A stretch of 64,000 bases of DNA from Streptomyces chartreusis (GTDB lineage Bacteria > Actinomycetota > Actinomycetes > Streptomycetales > Streptomycetaceae): contig NZ_CP023689.1 of NCBI RefSeq assembly GCF_008704715.1, positions 2,170,001 to 2,234,000 of the forward strand, given 5' to 3'. The translations under genes were made by a program, and so were the position numbers. Shown here piece after piece: positions 16,654 through 25,907 of this stretch. The notes under the pieces are model-generated. The model saw only the letters and a list, made by a program, of their open reading frames with translations, ran no database searches and was not told where the DNA came from. Within the stretch, counting starts at the first letter, position 1; each line of letters starts with the position of its first letter.

Positions 16654-17571
16654 TCAGGTCGTCCTGCGGGTCCGCGGCTCCTTCTGCGCCAGCAGCTGTT
16701 CGCGCAGCGCCGTCAGCTGGTGGGAGTGCTCCACCGCTCGGGTCTCGTCCAGGGTGGTCAGGGCGAGGACCAGCGCGTCGGCGAGGATCAGGCCGGTCAG
16801 GGCCTCGTTGGTGTTCCCGGTCGGCGTGTGGGGGGCGGTGAGCACGGCGTCGACGCGGTCCTCGAAGACCTCCCCGAGCTCGTCGGTGACGAACACGACC
16901 CGGGCGCCGACCGCGCGCGCCCGCTCGACGACGACGTGCAGCTCGGCCAGTTGCCGGCCCGGCTGGAACACGACGACCGCGTCGCCCTGGCCCAGCGCGA
17001 GCAGCGGATCGGCGAGGGCGAAGCCCGTCTCGCCGACGAAGCGGGCCCGCCGTCCGATCCGGCCGAGTGCCAACGCCAGGTGCCGGGCGGCGAGTTCGCA
17101 GGCGGCGACGCCGTAGCAGAACACCTCGCGTGCCTCGGCGAGCGCCTCGACGGCGCTCTTCAGCGCGTCGGTGCCGGTCAGCCGGCGGCACTGCTCGATG
17201 CGCTCCTGCGTCTCGTCGAAGACGTCGTTCCAGATGCCCTCCAGATCCTGCCCCACGTGCGCGATGCGCTGCTGGAGCCGCACCTCGGGCGCGAGCGCGG
17301 AGGTGAAGTCGGCGGCGAGTTCCCGCTTGAGCGCGGGCAGGCCGGCGTATCCGAGGCGTTGCAGGGCGCGTACGACGGTGGCGTTGCTGGTGCCGCTGGC
17401 GGCGCCCAGCTCCTGCGCGCTGGCGAACATCATCTGCTCGGCGGGGGCGCTGGCCAGGTACTGCGCCACGGTCCGCTCCGACGCGGACAGCTCGTCCCAC
17501 ATGTCACGGACGGCGGCCCGCAGCCGTGTGAGGCCCCCGGGACCCGCGCTACCAGATTCTGGATTCTTCAT
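16654..17571 (-). CDS. MurR/RpiR-family regulator with SIS domain
   Basis: This 305-residue protein has an N-terminal RpiR HTH (about 15-85; LSASERTVAQYL, then AQELGAASGTSNATVVRALQRLGYAG) and a C-terminal SIS domain (about 130-280; EVFCYGVAACELAARHLALAL). SIS domains usually bind phosphosugars, but RpiR proteins beside peptide transporters are also known. It diverges from the C45 acyltransferase and peptide-ABC operon across 113 bp holding a 28-bp palindrome, so that operon is the likely target. No Shine-Dalgarno is visible before ATG 17571, so its transcript may be leaderless. Confidence 0.88.
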   Translation of the reverse strand: MKNPESGSAGPGGLTRLRAAVRDMWDELSASERTVAQYLASAPAEQMMFASAQELGAASGTSNATVVRALQRLGYAGLPALKRELAADFTSALAPEVRLQQRIAHVGQDLEGIWNDVFDETQERIEQCRRLTGTDALKSAVEALAEAREVFCYGVAACELAARHLALALGRIGRRARFVGETGFALADPLLALGQGDAVVVFQPGRQLAELHVVVERARAVGARVVFVTDELGEVFEDRVDAVLTAPHTPTGNTNEALTGLILADALVLALTTLDETRAVEHSHQLTALREQLLAQKEPRTRRTT

Positions 17572-17617
17572 TACAGGTATTGACTCTCACGTTTCGGCCA
17601 TTACGCTCTGAGCATCT

Positions 17618-17645
17618 CGTTCCAAGAAGATGAATTCTCGGAACG
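17618..17645. promoter_or_regulatory. 28-bp operator-like palindrome between RpiR and C45 genes
   Basis: The arms read CGTTCC-A-AGAA and TTCT-C-GGAACG around the spacer GATGAA; all arm bases pair except one position per arm. It lies 40 bp before the C45 start and 47 bp from the RpiR start. It is the best candidate binding site for the RpiR regulator on both promoters. Confidence 0.6.
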
Positions 17646-17684
17646 GATGTTACAGCACTGGTGTGTCCCCCGAGGAGTCCCGCG

Positions 17685-18821
17685 ATGAATCACAGCCTGC
17701 CGGTCGTCGAGATCTCGGGGACCCCCCTGGAACGGGGACGAAAGTACGGCGAGGCCGTGGCCCCCCAGCTCGAGATCGCGCTCGGCTACTACGCGGAGGC
17801 CTTCGGCGTCTCCTCCGGACTGACCTGGAACCAGGTCACCGGCCGCGCCGCCCGATGGCTGAAACCCGTCCGTGAGTACGCCCCGCATCTGCTTCAGGAG
17901 ATGCAGGGCATCGCGGACGGCGCCGGCCTGGACCTGCTCGACGTCCTCGCGCTCAACGCCCGCGGCGAGGTCATCTACGACGACTCCTTCGCCCGGATGC
18001 GCGAGGAGGAGCCCGCCGAGGGCTGCACCTCCTTCGCGGCGTACGGACCGGCCAGCGGCGACGGCCATGTCTGGGCCGGACAGAACTGGGACTGGCGCGC
18101 CGGGGTCGCCGGCACCGTCGTCATGCTGCGGATCGTCCAGCCCCCGGCGCCCACCCTGATCATGCAGGTGGAGGCCGGCCAGATCGGCCGCCAGGGCGCC
18201 AACTCCGCCGGGATCGCCCTCAACGCCAACGGTCTGGGCGGGCGGTTCGGCGAGGCCGTCGGACTGCCGCAGACCGTGCTGCGCCGCGATGTCCTGGACC
18301 AGGCGTCCATCACCGACGCACTCGACGTGCTGTGCCGCAGCCGGGCACACATCGCCAGCAACGCCCTCCTCACCTGCCGCGAGGGCTTCGCCATCGACCT
18401 GGAGACCACCCCGGCCGGCCACGGCTGGCTCTACCCCGACGACGGGCTCCTGGTGCACGGCAACCACTACCAGGCGGGCATCCCTGCCGCCCTGGCCGAC
18501 GGCTACCGCCCGATCGCCGCCGACTCCCTGGTGCGCGTACCCCGCGCCGAGGCGGGTCTGCGCCGGCTGCGCGACTCCGCCGGCACCGACGAGTCGCGCA
18601 AGCTCATCAAGGACGCGATGTCGGACCACCTCGGCTTCCCCGAGTCGCTGTGCACCCACTCCGACCCCCGCAAGCCCGAGGTCAGGCACTGGAAGACCCT
18701 CGTCTCCTCCTGCGTCGACCTCACCGCCGGCGACTACCACGTCACCGCCGGCACCCCCTGCGACCGCGAGTACCAGCATCTGCCCTTCAACCTCTACGAC
18801 GGCCCCCACGCCCCGAACTGA
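17685..18821 (+). CDS. C45-family N-terminal-nucleophile acyltransferase/peptidase (penicillin-acyltransferase-like)
   Basis: This 378-residue protein resembles acyl-CoA:6-aminopenicillanate acyltransferase and related Ntn hydrolases. The expected self-cleavage and catalytic Cys lies in EGCTSF (Cys114), followed by the typical GQNWDWR about 19 residues later. Other supporting motifs are GANSAGIALNANGL and HGNHY. Such enzymes cut or transfer an acyl group on an amide, for example N-acyl amino acids or beta-lactam side chains. The absence of a signal peptide suggests action in the cytoplasm. ATG 17685 follows GAGGAG; an in-frame GTG at 17661 is less likely. It heads a run of peptide-transporter genes, so it may process the imported substrate. 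Confidence 0.85.
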   Translation: MNHSLPVVEISGTPLERGRKYGEAVAPQLEIALGYYAEAFGVSSGLTWNQVTGRAARWLKPVREYAPHLLQEMQGIADGAGLDLLDVLALNARGEVIYDDSFARMREEEPAEGCTSFAAYGPASGDGHVWAGQNWDWRAGVAGTVVMLRIVQPPAPTLIMQVEAGQIGRQGANSAGIALNANGLGGRFGEAVGLPQTVLRRDVLDQASITDALDVLCRSRAHIASNALLTCREGFAIDLETTPAGHGWLYPDDGLLVHGNHYQAGIPAALADGYRPIAADSLVRVPRAEAGLRRLRDSAGTDESRKLIKDAMSDHLGFPESLCTHSDPRKPEVRHWKTLVSSCVDLTAGDYHVTAGTPCDREYQHLPFNLYDGPHAPN

Positions 18822-18889
18822 CGGCCCGTCATCTGCCCTTCTACAAGCCCCCCGCTCCCGTTCACCCTCCCCGCTCAGGAGCCCTCGCA

Positions 18890-20536
18890 ATGAAGCTCAA
18901 GACCGTCACAGCCGCCGCCGGTGTCGCCGGCGCGCTGGCCCTGGCCACCGCGTGCAGCGGAGCCACCACCGGCGCCTCCGCGGGCGGCGGCAAGGCCCCC
19001 GGGGCCGCCGACCTCACCCTCACGCCCACCACCGCGCGGGCCACCGGATCCGTCGCCGCCGTCAACTGGCTGCTCGAGGACGAGCCGGACTCCCTGGACC
19101 TCGACACCCAGGGCGGCAGCGCCGGCCGCACCGTGCTCAGCAACGTCTGCGAGCGCCTCTACCAGCTCCAGCCCGACATGTCCGTACGCCCCTCCCTGGT
19201 CCGCCAGGCGACCCGGCCCGACGCGAGACACCTGGTCCTCGCGCTGCGGGACGACGTCACCTTCCACGACGGGTCGGCGATGACGGCGGACGACGTCCTC
19301 TTCAGCCTGAAGCGGCACGCGCAGCCGGAGATGGAGCAGTCCGACGAGTTCGGCAACGTCTCCGCGATGCGCAGGACCGGCGACCACGAGATCACGATCA
19401 CCTTCAAGCAGCCCGACGCCCTGTTCACCAAGGCACTGGCCGGTGACGCCGGGCTCGTCTACAACCGGGAGCAGGTGCAGAAGGCCGGCAAGGACTTCGG
19501 CACCCCCGGTCAGGGCGACGCCTGCTCCGGGCCGTACGAACTGTCCGGCTGGAAGTCCGGCGACTCGATCACGCTGACCCGCGCCGAGACCTACCGGGGC
19601 GAGAAGCCGCTCACCGGCAAGGTCGTCTTCCGCTGGGCGGACGACAGCGCCATGGTCAACGCCCTCGCCACCGGGGCCGCCGACGGCACCTACGCCGACT
19701 CCATCGGCACCGCGGCCGCGCTGCGCGGCAAGAAGGGCCTCGACGAGCACTTCGGCCCCAGCACCGCCGCCCTCGCACTCATCCCGACCGAACGCGGCGG
19801 CCTCGCCGACCCGGACGTCCGCAAGGCGCTCTCGCTGGTCCTCGACCGCTCCGGCATCGCCAGGTCCGGCTACGGCGGCCTGGTCGAACCGTGGGCCACC
19901 CCGGTCGGCTCCGGCGCCTGGGGCTATGCGAAGGACGCCTTCGCCGCCGCCCAGAAGCAGCTCACCGACGCCCCGGCGAAGCCGGACGCGCAGGACCTCG
20001 CCCGGGCCAAGGAGCTGGTGAAGAACGCCGAGAAGGCGCCGGGTGGGCCCATCGTCATCGGCACCGACAGCAGCCAGGGCCGCATGGTCATCGCCAACGC
20101 CGTGCGCGCCGCGCTGGCGCAGATCGGGCTGAAGGGCGAGATCAGGACCGTCCCGGCCGCCCAGTACGGCGAGTTCTACGGGGACAAGGAGGCCCGCGCC
20201 GACATCGACGTGCTGGTGGCCGACTGGTACATCTCCAAGAGCGACCCGCTCGGCTTCTACGACAACGGCCTGTCGGACAGTTCCAACAACTGGGTCGGCT
20301 TCAAGAGCGCGGAGTACGACGCGAAGGTCGCGGAGGGACTGCGCACGCTGGACGACGCCGAGCGCGCCGAGCTCGCCATCGACGTGCAGCGGCGGTTCGC
20401 GGACGCGGCCGTGTGGATCCCGATCGCCCAGATGCCGACCGCTCTCGTCCTCGCCGACGAGCTGACCGGTCCTCCCGCCTCGATGGCGTACCTCTACTAC
20501 CCCTGGGCCGCGCAGCTCGGCGCGAAGAAGGGCTGA
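18890..20536 (+). CDS. peptide ABC transporter substrate-binding lipoprotein (DppA/OppA family)
   Basis: This 548-residue protein starts with a lipoprotein signal (hydrophobic ATAAAGVAGALALATAC, lipid-modified Cys about residue 23). The family-5 solute-binding fold follows, with early EPDSLDLDTQG and the signature VTFHDGSAMTADDVLFSLKRH. It should capture an oligopeptide, opine or similar solute outside the membrane and hand it to the two permeases next in line. ATG 18890 follows AGGAGCC. The 68-bp gap to the C45 gene and short gaps downstream point to one operon of six genes. Confidence 0.9.
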   Translation: MKLKTVTAAAGVAGALALATACSGATTGASAGGGKAPGAADLTLTPTTARATGSVAAVNWLLEDEPDSLDLDTQGGSAGRTVLSNVCERLYQLQPDMSVRPSLVRQATRPDARHLVLALRDDVTFHDGSAMTADDVLFSLKRHAQPEMEQSDEFGNVSAMRRTGDHEITITFKQPDALFTKALAGDAGLVYNREQVQKAGKDFGTPGQGDACSGPYELSGWKSGDSITLTRAETYRGEKPLTGKVVFRWADDSAMVNALATGAADGTYADSIGTAAALRGKKGLDEHFGPSTAALALIPTERGGLADPDVRKALSLVLDRSGIARSGYGGLVEPWATPVGSGAWGYAKDAFAAAQKQLTDAPAKPDAQDLARAKELVKNAEKAPGGPIVIGTDSSQGRMVIANAVRAALAQIGLKGEIRTVPAAQYGEFYGDKEARADIDVLVADWYISKSDPLGFYDNGLSDSSNNWVGFKSAEYDAKVAEGLRTLDDAERAELAIDVQRRFADAAVWIPIAQMPTALVLADELTGPPASMAYLYYPWAAQLGAKKG

Positions 20537-20542
20537 GCTGCG

Positions 20543-21496
20543 ATGTTCGTCTCGATCGGACGCCGGCTGGCGGGACTTCTCGCCACCCTGCTGGCCGCGT
20601 CCTTCGTCATCTTCGCCGCCGTGTACGCGGCTCCGGGCGATCCCGCCGTGTTCCTCGCGGGTGGGCGCGACAAGCTCACCCCCGAGCGGCTGGCCGCCGT
20701 CCGGGAGCAGTACCACCTCGACGAGCCGCTGGTCGTGCAGTACGGCCGCTGGCTCTGGGACTGCCTGCACCTGGACCTCGGCCGCTCCTTCCAGTACGGC
20801 GACCAGGTCTCCGACCTGCTGGCGTCCCGTTTCCCGACCACGCTCGCGCTGGTCGGCTACGCCACGGTCCTGTTCGTGGTGCTGGGGGTGGGCGCCGGAG
20901 TGCTGGCCGCGGTCCGGCGCGGCAGCTGGGTGGACTCGGCCGTCGTCGGGACCACCACCCTCACCGCGTCCGTGCCGTCCTTCGTCGGCGGCATCGCGCT
21001 GGTCGCCTTCTTCGGGGTGCGGCTGGGCTGGTTCCCGGTGACGGGCAGCGGCGAGGGGTTCGGCGGGACGCTGCACCACCTCACCCTGCCCGCGCTGGCC
21101 ATGGCGCTCGGCGCGGTGGCCGTCATCGCCCGGGTCACCCGGCAGGCGATGGTCGAGGCGGGTGCCGCCGACCATGTGGAGGTGGCCCGCGCGGCCGGCC
21201 TGCCGGAGCGTCGGATCATCCGCCGGCACGTCCTGCGCAACGCACTGGGACCTGTCGTCACGATGTGCGGCCTGGTCACGGCCGGGATGCTTGCCGGCAC
21301 GGTGGCCATCGAGACCGTCTTCGGGCTCAGCGGCATCGGCTCCCTGCTGGTCGGCGCGGTCAACAGCCATGACTTCCCGGTCGCCCAGGCGGTGCTGCTG
21401 CTGATGGTCGCCGGCTACATCACCGTCACCACCCTCGTGGACCTCGTGCACCCGCTGCTCGACCCACGCCTGAAGGCCATGAGGAGTCCCGCATGA
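20543..21496 (+). CDS. peptide ABC transporter permease (DppB type)
   Basis: This 317-residue protein has about six membrane helices and the DppB N-terminal pattern (RRLAGLLATLLAASFVIF, then APGDPA). The cytoplasmic EAA loop reads DHVEVARAAGLPERRIIRRHVLRNAL, which contacts the ATPases. It begins 6 bp after the binding-protein stop and overlaps the next permease by 4 bp (ATGA), typical of translational coupling. Confidence 0.93.
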   Translation: MFVSIGRRLAGLLATLLAASFVIFAAVYAAPGDPAVFLAGGRDKLTPERLAAVREQYHLDEPLVVQYGRWLWDCLHLDLGRSFQYGDQVSDLLASRFPTTLALVGYATVLFVVLGVGAGVLAAVRRGSWVDSAVVGTTTLTASVPSFVGGIALVAFFGVRLGWFPVTGSGEGFGGTLHHLTLPALAMALGAVAVIARVTRQAMVEAGAADHVEVARAAGLPERRIIRRHVLRNALGPVVTMCGLVTAGMLAGTVAIETVFGLSGIGSLLVGAVNSHDFPVAQAVLLLMVAGYITVTTLVDLVHPLLDPRLKAMRSPA

Positions 21497-22350
21497 CCGC
21501 CGTCTCCGCCGATGTGCTGCTCCCGGCCCGCCGCAGGCGCGGCCGGCGGCGCCCCGTCCTCGTCCTCGCCGGGGCCGCCTTCCTTGCCCTGGTGGTACTT
21601 GCAGCCGGTTTCGCGCCTCTGCTCGCGCCGTACGCCCCCGACGCCGTGGACCTGTCGGCGTCGCTGGTCGGCACGAGCGGCGACCATCTGCTCGGCACCG
21701 ACGCCTCCGGTCAGGACCTGCTCTCGCGCGTCCTGTACGGCGCCCGCACCAGCCTGATCGCCCCGCTCGCGCTGCTGGCCATCGCCGCGCTGCTCGGCGT
21801 CACGCTGGGCACGGTCGCCGCCTGGCGCGGCGGCTGGACCGACACACTGGTGTCCCGGGTCACCGACGTGATGTACGCCTTCCCGGGCCTGCTGTTCGTC
21901 GTGCTGATCATCGCGGTGTTCGGGGCGGGCATCACCACGTCCGTCCTGGGCCTCGGGCTGGCCTTCGCGCCGACGATCGCCAAGTACACCCGCAGCGTGG
22001 CGCTCGCGGAGCGGGCGAAGCCCTACGTCGACGCCTATCGCGTGCAGGGCATGAGCGGTTCGCGGATCTGCGTACGGCATCTGGTGCCCAACCTCGCCCG
22101 GTCGATCGTCGGGTACCTCGTGGTGCTGTTCGGCGAGGCGCTGATGAGCCTGGCCACCCTCAGCTATCTGGGGTTCGGCTCCCAGCCGCCCAGCTCCGAC
22201 TGGGGGTTGATGGTGCAGGAGGGCCAGGCGGCCATCGTCCAGGGCGCCCTGCTGCCCGCGCTGGTGCCTGGCACCGCCATCGCCGCCGTCGTGGTGGCCT
22301 TCAACGTGGTCGGGGTCTGGGCCGCCGACCGGCTCGGCGCCAGGAGGTAA
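21493..22350 (+). CDS. peptide ABC transporter permease (DppC type)
   Basis: This 285-residue protein has a DppC-like N-terminus with one early helix, the GTDASGQDLLSRVLYGARTS motif before the permease domain, and an EAA loop (KPYVDAYRVQGMSGSRICVRHLVPNL). It pairs with the DppB-type protein to form the channel. Its start overlaps the upstream stop, and CAGGAGG at its own 3' end is the ribosome binding site of the following ATPase gene. Confidence 0.93.
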   Translation: MTAVSADVLLPARRRRGRRRPVLVLAGAAFLALVVLAAGFAPLLAPYAPDAVDLSASLVGTSGDHLLGTDASGQDLLSRVLYGARTSLIAPLALLAIAALLGVTLGTVAAWRGGWTDTLVSRVTDVMYAFPGLLFVVLIIAVFGAGITTSVLGLGLAFAPTIAKYTRSVALAERAKPYVDAYRVQGMSGSRICVRHLVPNLARSIVGYLVVLFGEALMSLATLSYLGFGSQPPSSDWGLMVQEGQAAIVQGALLPALVPGTAIAAVVVAFNVVGVWAADRLGARR

Positions 22351-22355
22351 GCCGC

Positions 22356-23357
22356 ATGCTGCTCGACATCCAGAACCTCACCCTGGGCCTGCCCGGCGCG
22401 GCCCGGCCGCTGCTCGCGGAGGTGAGCCTGCGGGTCGGCTCCGGGGAGACCGTCGGTCTCGTCGGCGAGTCCGGCTCGGGCAAGTCCACCACCGCGAAGG
22501 CGGTCCTGCGGCTGCTGCCGGAGGAAGCGTCGGTCGCCGGCCGTGTGCTGGTCGACGGCGACGACGTACTCGCCCTGAGCGGGGCCGCGCTGCGCGCACA
22601 CCGGGCGGGCACGGTCGCGATGGTCCACCAGGACCCGCGCTCCGCCCTCAACCCGGTGCGCCGCGTCGGTGACTTCCTGGTCGAACGGCTGACCCGGACC
22701 GGCGCCGTCGACCGGCGCACGGCACGCGCGAAGGCCGTCGAACTCCTCGGTGCCGTGGGCCTGTCCGACCCGGAGCGGCGGTTCGGGCAGCGGCCGCACG
22801 AGATGTCCGGGGGCATGCTCCAGCGCGTGGTGATCGCCGGCGCGCTCGCCGCCGAGCCACGGCTGCTGCTGGCCGACGAGTCCACCAGCGCGCTGGACGT
22901 CACGACGCAGGCGGAGATCCTCGCGCTGCTGCGGTCCCTGCGCGAACAGCGCGACCTGGGGATGCTGTTCATCACCCACGACCTGCATCTGGCCGCCGCG
23001 TTCTGCGACCGGGTGTACGTGATGTACGCCGGCCGTGTGGTGGAACAGCAGGACGCGGAGCGTCTCTTCACCCACGCCCGGCACCCGTACACACGCGGAC
23101 TGCTCGCCTGCTCCCCCGAACTCGGCGACACCGAGCGTGCGTTGCGGCCGATCCCCGGCCGGCCGCCGTCCCTGTCCGACGCGTTCACCGGCTGCCCGTT
23201 CGCGACGCGCTGCGCGCACGCCGAGCCGGAGTGCGCCGACTGGACCCCGGAGCCGCTGCCGCTGCCGGGCGGCGGGACGGCGGCGTGCCGGCGGCTGACC
23301 GACCTCCCGGACGAGCTGTCGCTCACCTCCGCCCTGGCCAAGAGGAGCCCCGCATGA
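22356..23357 (+). CDS. peptide ABC transporter ATPase (DppD type)
   Basis: This 333-residue ATPase has a Walker A (GESGSGKST, about 42-50), Q-loop (MVHQDPRSALNP), a signature variant MSGGMLQRV, Walker B (LLLADESTSAL) and H-loop (FITHDLH). The C-terminal oligopeptide-transporter extension carries the paired-cysteine stretch GCPFATRCAHAEPEC, which in this family can bind an iron-sulfur cluster. A perfect AGGAGGT precedes ATG 22356. Its TGA overlaps the ATG of the next ATPase. Confidence 0.93.
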   Translation: MLLDIQNLTLGLPGAARPLLAEVSLRVGSGETVGLVGESGSGKSTTAKAVLRLLPEEASVAGRVLVDGDDVLALSGAALRAHRAGTVAMVHQDPRSALNPVRRVGDFLVERLTRTGAVDRRTARAKAVELLGAVGLSDPERRFGQRPHEMSGGMLQRVVIAGALAAEPRLLLADESTSALDVTTQAEILALLRSLREQRDLGMLFITHDLHLAAAFCDRVYVMYAGRVVEQQDAERLFTHARHPYTRGLLACSPELGDTERALRPIPGRPPSLSDAFTGCPFATRCAHAEPECADWTPEPLPLPGGGTAACRRLTDLPDELSLTSALAKRSPA

Positions 23358-24196
23358 CCGCGATCGAAGCCCGGCCACAGCCCCTTCTGGTGGCCGACGG
23401 CCTGACCAAGGCGTACCGGCTGCCGGGCGGCGAGCGTCTGACCGCCGCCGACCGGGTCTCCTTCACCGTGCCGCGCGGCGGCTCGCTCGGCGTGGTCGGC
23501 GAGTCCGGGTCGGGCAAGAGCACCGTGGCCCGGATGCTGGTCGGCCTGGTGCGGCCGGACGCCGGCACGGTCACCGTGGACGGCCGGGACCGTGCCGTGC
23601 GGCCGAGGGCGTTCGGCGGGGGCCGGGCCGCGCACCGGCTGGCGCGTGCCCGTGAGATCCAGATGGTGTTCCAGGACCCCTACGTCTCCCTCGACCCCCG
23701 GCTGACGGCACGTCAATGTCTGCGTACGTCCCTGCGGCTGCACGGCCGTGACGCCGACGACGGGCGGATCGCCGCGCTCCTGGACCAGGTGGGGCTGGGC
23801 GCGAGGGAGGCGGGGGCGCGCCCGCACGAGCTGTCCGGCGGGCAGTGCCAGCGGCTGGCCATCGCCCGTGCCCTGGCCGTCGACCCGCGCGTCCTCGTGC
23901 TGGACGAGGCGGTCGCCGCGCTGGACGTGTCGATCCAGGCGCAGATCCTCGGTCTCCTCGGCGAGATCCGGCGGGACACGGGGGTGGCGCTGGTCTTCGT
24001 CAGCCATGACCTGGCCGTCGTCCGGCACATCACCGACGAGACGGTGGTGATGCGCCGCGGCACCGTGGTGGAGCAGGGTCCGACGGACCGGGTGCTGGAC
24101 GCGCCCGAAGGCCCTTACACCCGGCTCCTGTTGGCCTCCGTCCCGCGCCGGGGCTGGGATCCGGCCGACGCGGTGCGGGCGCGGGCGGTCGTCTGA
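23354..24196 (+). CDS. peptide ABC transporter ATPase (DppF type)
   Basis: This 280-residue ATPase starts at ATG 23354, which overlaps the previous stop (ATGA) and follows AGAGGAG. Walker A is GESGSGKST, the Q-loop MVFQDPYVSLDPR, the signature LSGGQCQRLAIAR, Walker B VLVLDEAVAAL and the H-loop FVSHDLAVV. It lacks the C-terminal Cys-rich extension of its partner and ends shortly after RLLLASVPRRGWDP. It completes the transporter. A hairpin terminator lies 22 bp after the stop. Confidence 0.93.
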   Translation: MTAIEARPQPLLVADGLTKAYRLPGGERLTAADRVSFTVPRGGSLGVVGESGSGKSTVARMLVGLVRPDAGTVTVDGRDRAVRPRAFGGGRAAHRLARAREIQMVFQDPYVSLDPRLTARQCLRTSLRLHGRDADDGRIAALLDQVGLGAREAGARPHELSGGQCQRLAIARALAVDPRVLVLDEAVAALDVSIQAQILGLLGEIRRDTGVALVFVSHDLAVVRHITDETVVMRRGTVVEQGPTDRVLDAPEGPYTRLLLASVPRRGWDPADAVRARAVV

Positions 24197-24218
24197 CCGA
24201 GGCACGCTCGCCGTCGTG

Positions 24219-24242
24219 AACCCGCGTGCGCGCACGCGGGTT
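24219..24242 (+). terminator. perfect 24-nt palindrome ending the peptide-transport operon
   Basis: AACCCGCGTG and its complement CACGCGGGTT flank CGCG, followed by a short T-rich stretch (TTTGCCCTTT). It lies just after the second ATPase gene and is the most terminator-like site of the operon. Confidence 0.85.
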
Positions 24243-24379
24243 TGCCCTTTCGGCGGCACGAATCCGATGCGCTGGCACGACGAAACCGTTGACGCGGACA
24301 TGGCTCACTTTTATCTTCTGACCGACTCACGATCGGAATCACGAACTTCGTTCGAAATTACGGACAGGGACGGTCTCGT

Positions 24380-25888
24380 ATGCCTCGAATGTCTCACCCG
24401 CCACTCAGGAAACGCCGCAGATCACTGATCCTCTGCGTACTGGCTTCGCTGCTGGCCCTGGTGGCGACCACCCAGCCGGCGACCGCGGCGGACGGCCGCC
24501 CGTACGCCAATCCGCTGAAGTCGTTCAAGGGCGCCGACCCCTGGCTCCAGTACCACGACGGCAACTACTACCTGATCACCACGACGTTCACCGGCATCCT
24601 CGGCATCCGCAAGTCGCCGACACTCGCGGGGCTCGCCACCGCACCCAACGTGCAGGTGTGGTCGGACACCACGTCGACCCGCAACACCAACTTCTGGGCG
24701 CCGGAGATGCATCTGGTCGACGGCCACTGGTACGTGTATTACTCGGCCGGCCGGAGCGGCGTCGCCTGCTGCGACTCGCAGCGCACGCACGTCCTGGAGA
24801 GCGCCGGGACCGATCCGATGGGGCCTTACACCTACAAGGGTTCACTGACCGGGTCGAACCTCACGCCGGGCGGCTGGCTGATCGACGCGAGCCTGCTGCG
24901 GGCGAACAACAGGCTGTACCTGGTGGGCAGCGGGTTCGTCGACGGCAGCACGCAGAGCCTGGTCATCGCCCCGCTCAGCAATCCGTACACCCTCGCGAGC
25001 AGCACCTTCACGGTCATCTCCGGCCCGACCCTGGACTGGGAGCGCTCCGGCAGCCCCGTCAACGAGGGCCCCGAGCCGCTCTACCACGACGGCCGCACCT
25101 TCCTGACGTACTCCGCGAGTTCCTGTCAGACCGCCGACTACAAGCTGGGCCGGCTGGAGCTGACGGGCACCGATCCGCTCAGTCCGGCGTCCTGGACCAA
25201 GAAGCAGACGCCGGTCTTCCAGCGCAGCGACACCAACGGCGTCTACGGGCCGGGCCACAACGGCTTCTTCAGCTCGCCCGACGGCACCGAGAACTGGATC
25301 GTCTACCACGCCAACTCCGCGTCGAACGGCGGCTGCGGCAACGGACGCACCACCCGTGCCCAGGAGTTCACCTGGAACGCCGACGGCACCCCGAACCTCG
25401 GCACCCCGGTCGCCCTCGGCACCACACTGCCGGGCCCGTCGGGCGAGAGCGCCGCGACACCGACGGCGTACACGCTCGTCAACCGCAACAGCGGCAAGTG
25501 CCTGGACGTCGACGGCGGCGGCACGGCCGACGGCACCGACATCTTCCAGTGGACCTGCAACGGCGGGACCAACCAGAAGTGGCGGGTCGAGGACCTCGGC
25601 GACGACACCAACCGCCTGGTCAATGTCGCCACCGGCAAGGTGATGGACACCGCCGGCTGCTCCGCGGCCGACGGCGCGGGCATCCGCCAGTGGTCCTGGC
25701 TCGACAACAGGTGCCAGCGCTACCGGCTCGTGTTCACCGCGGCCGGCGACCACGTGCGGATCGTCAACGAGTCCACCGGCAAGGTCGCCGACGTCGCCGA
25801 CTGCTCCGCCGCGAACGGTGCCGACGTACGGCAGTGGACCTGGCTGAACAACAACTGCCAGCAGTGGCGCCTCGTCCCCACGACCTGA
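24380..25888 (+). CDS. secreted GH43 glycosidase with ricin-type carbohydrate-binding domain
   Basis: This 502-residue protein has a Sec signal (KRRRSLILCVLASLLALVATTQPATA, cut near 37). A GH43 five-bladed propeller (about 40-345) carries the three acidic residues in GADPWLQ (Asp53, base), LIDASLL (Asp, pKa modulator) and NEGPEPL (Glu, acid). A C-terminal RICIN/CBM13 domain (about 355-502) has the repeated DVDGGGTADGT...QW, DTAGCSAADGA...QW and DVADCSAANGA...QW. It should cut arabinan- or xylan-type side chains outside the cell. A second in-frame ATG four codons downstream is an alternative start. It is followed at once by a second GH43 gene. Confidence 0.9.
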   Translation: MPRMSHPPLRKRRRSLILCVLASLLALVATTQPATAADGRPYANPLKSFKGADPWLQYHDGNYYLITTTFTGILGIRKSPTLAGLATAPNVQVWSDTTSTRNTNFWAPEMHLVDGHWYVYYSAGRSGVACCDSQRTHVLESAGTDPMGPYTYKGSLTGSNLTPGGWLIDASLLRANNRLYLVGSGFVDGSTQSLVIAPLSNPYTLASSTFTVISGPTLDWERSGSPVNEGPEPLYHDGRTFLTYSASSCQTADYKLGRLELTGTDPLSPASWTKKQTPVFQRSDTNGVYGPGHNGFFSSPDGTENWIVYHANSASNGGCGNGRTTRAQEFTWNADGTPNLGTPVALGTTLPGPSGESAATPTAYTLVNRNSGKCLDVDGGGTADGTDIFQWTCNGGTNQKWRVEDLGDDTNRLVNVATGKVMDTAGCSAADGAGIRQWSWLDNRCQRYRLVFTAAGDHVRIVNESTGKVADVADCSAANGADVRQWTWLNNNCQQWRLVPTT

Positions 25889-25907
25889 CGTGAACCGGAG
25901 AACCCCC

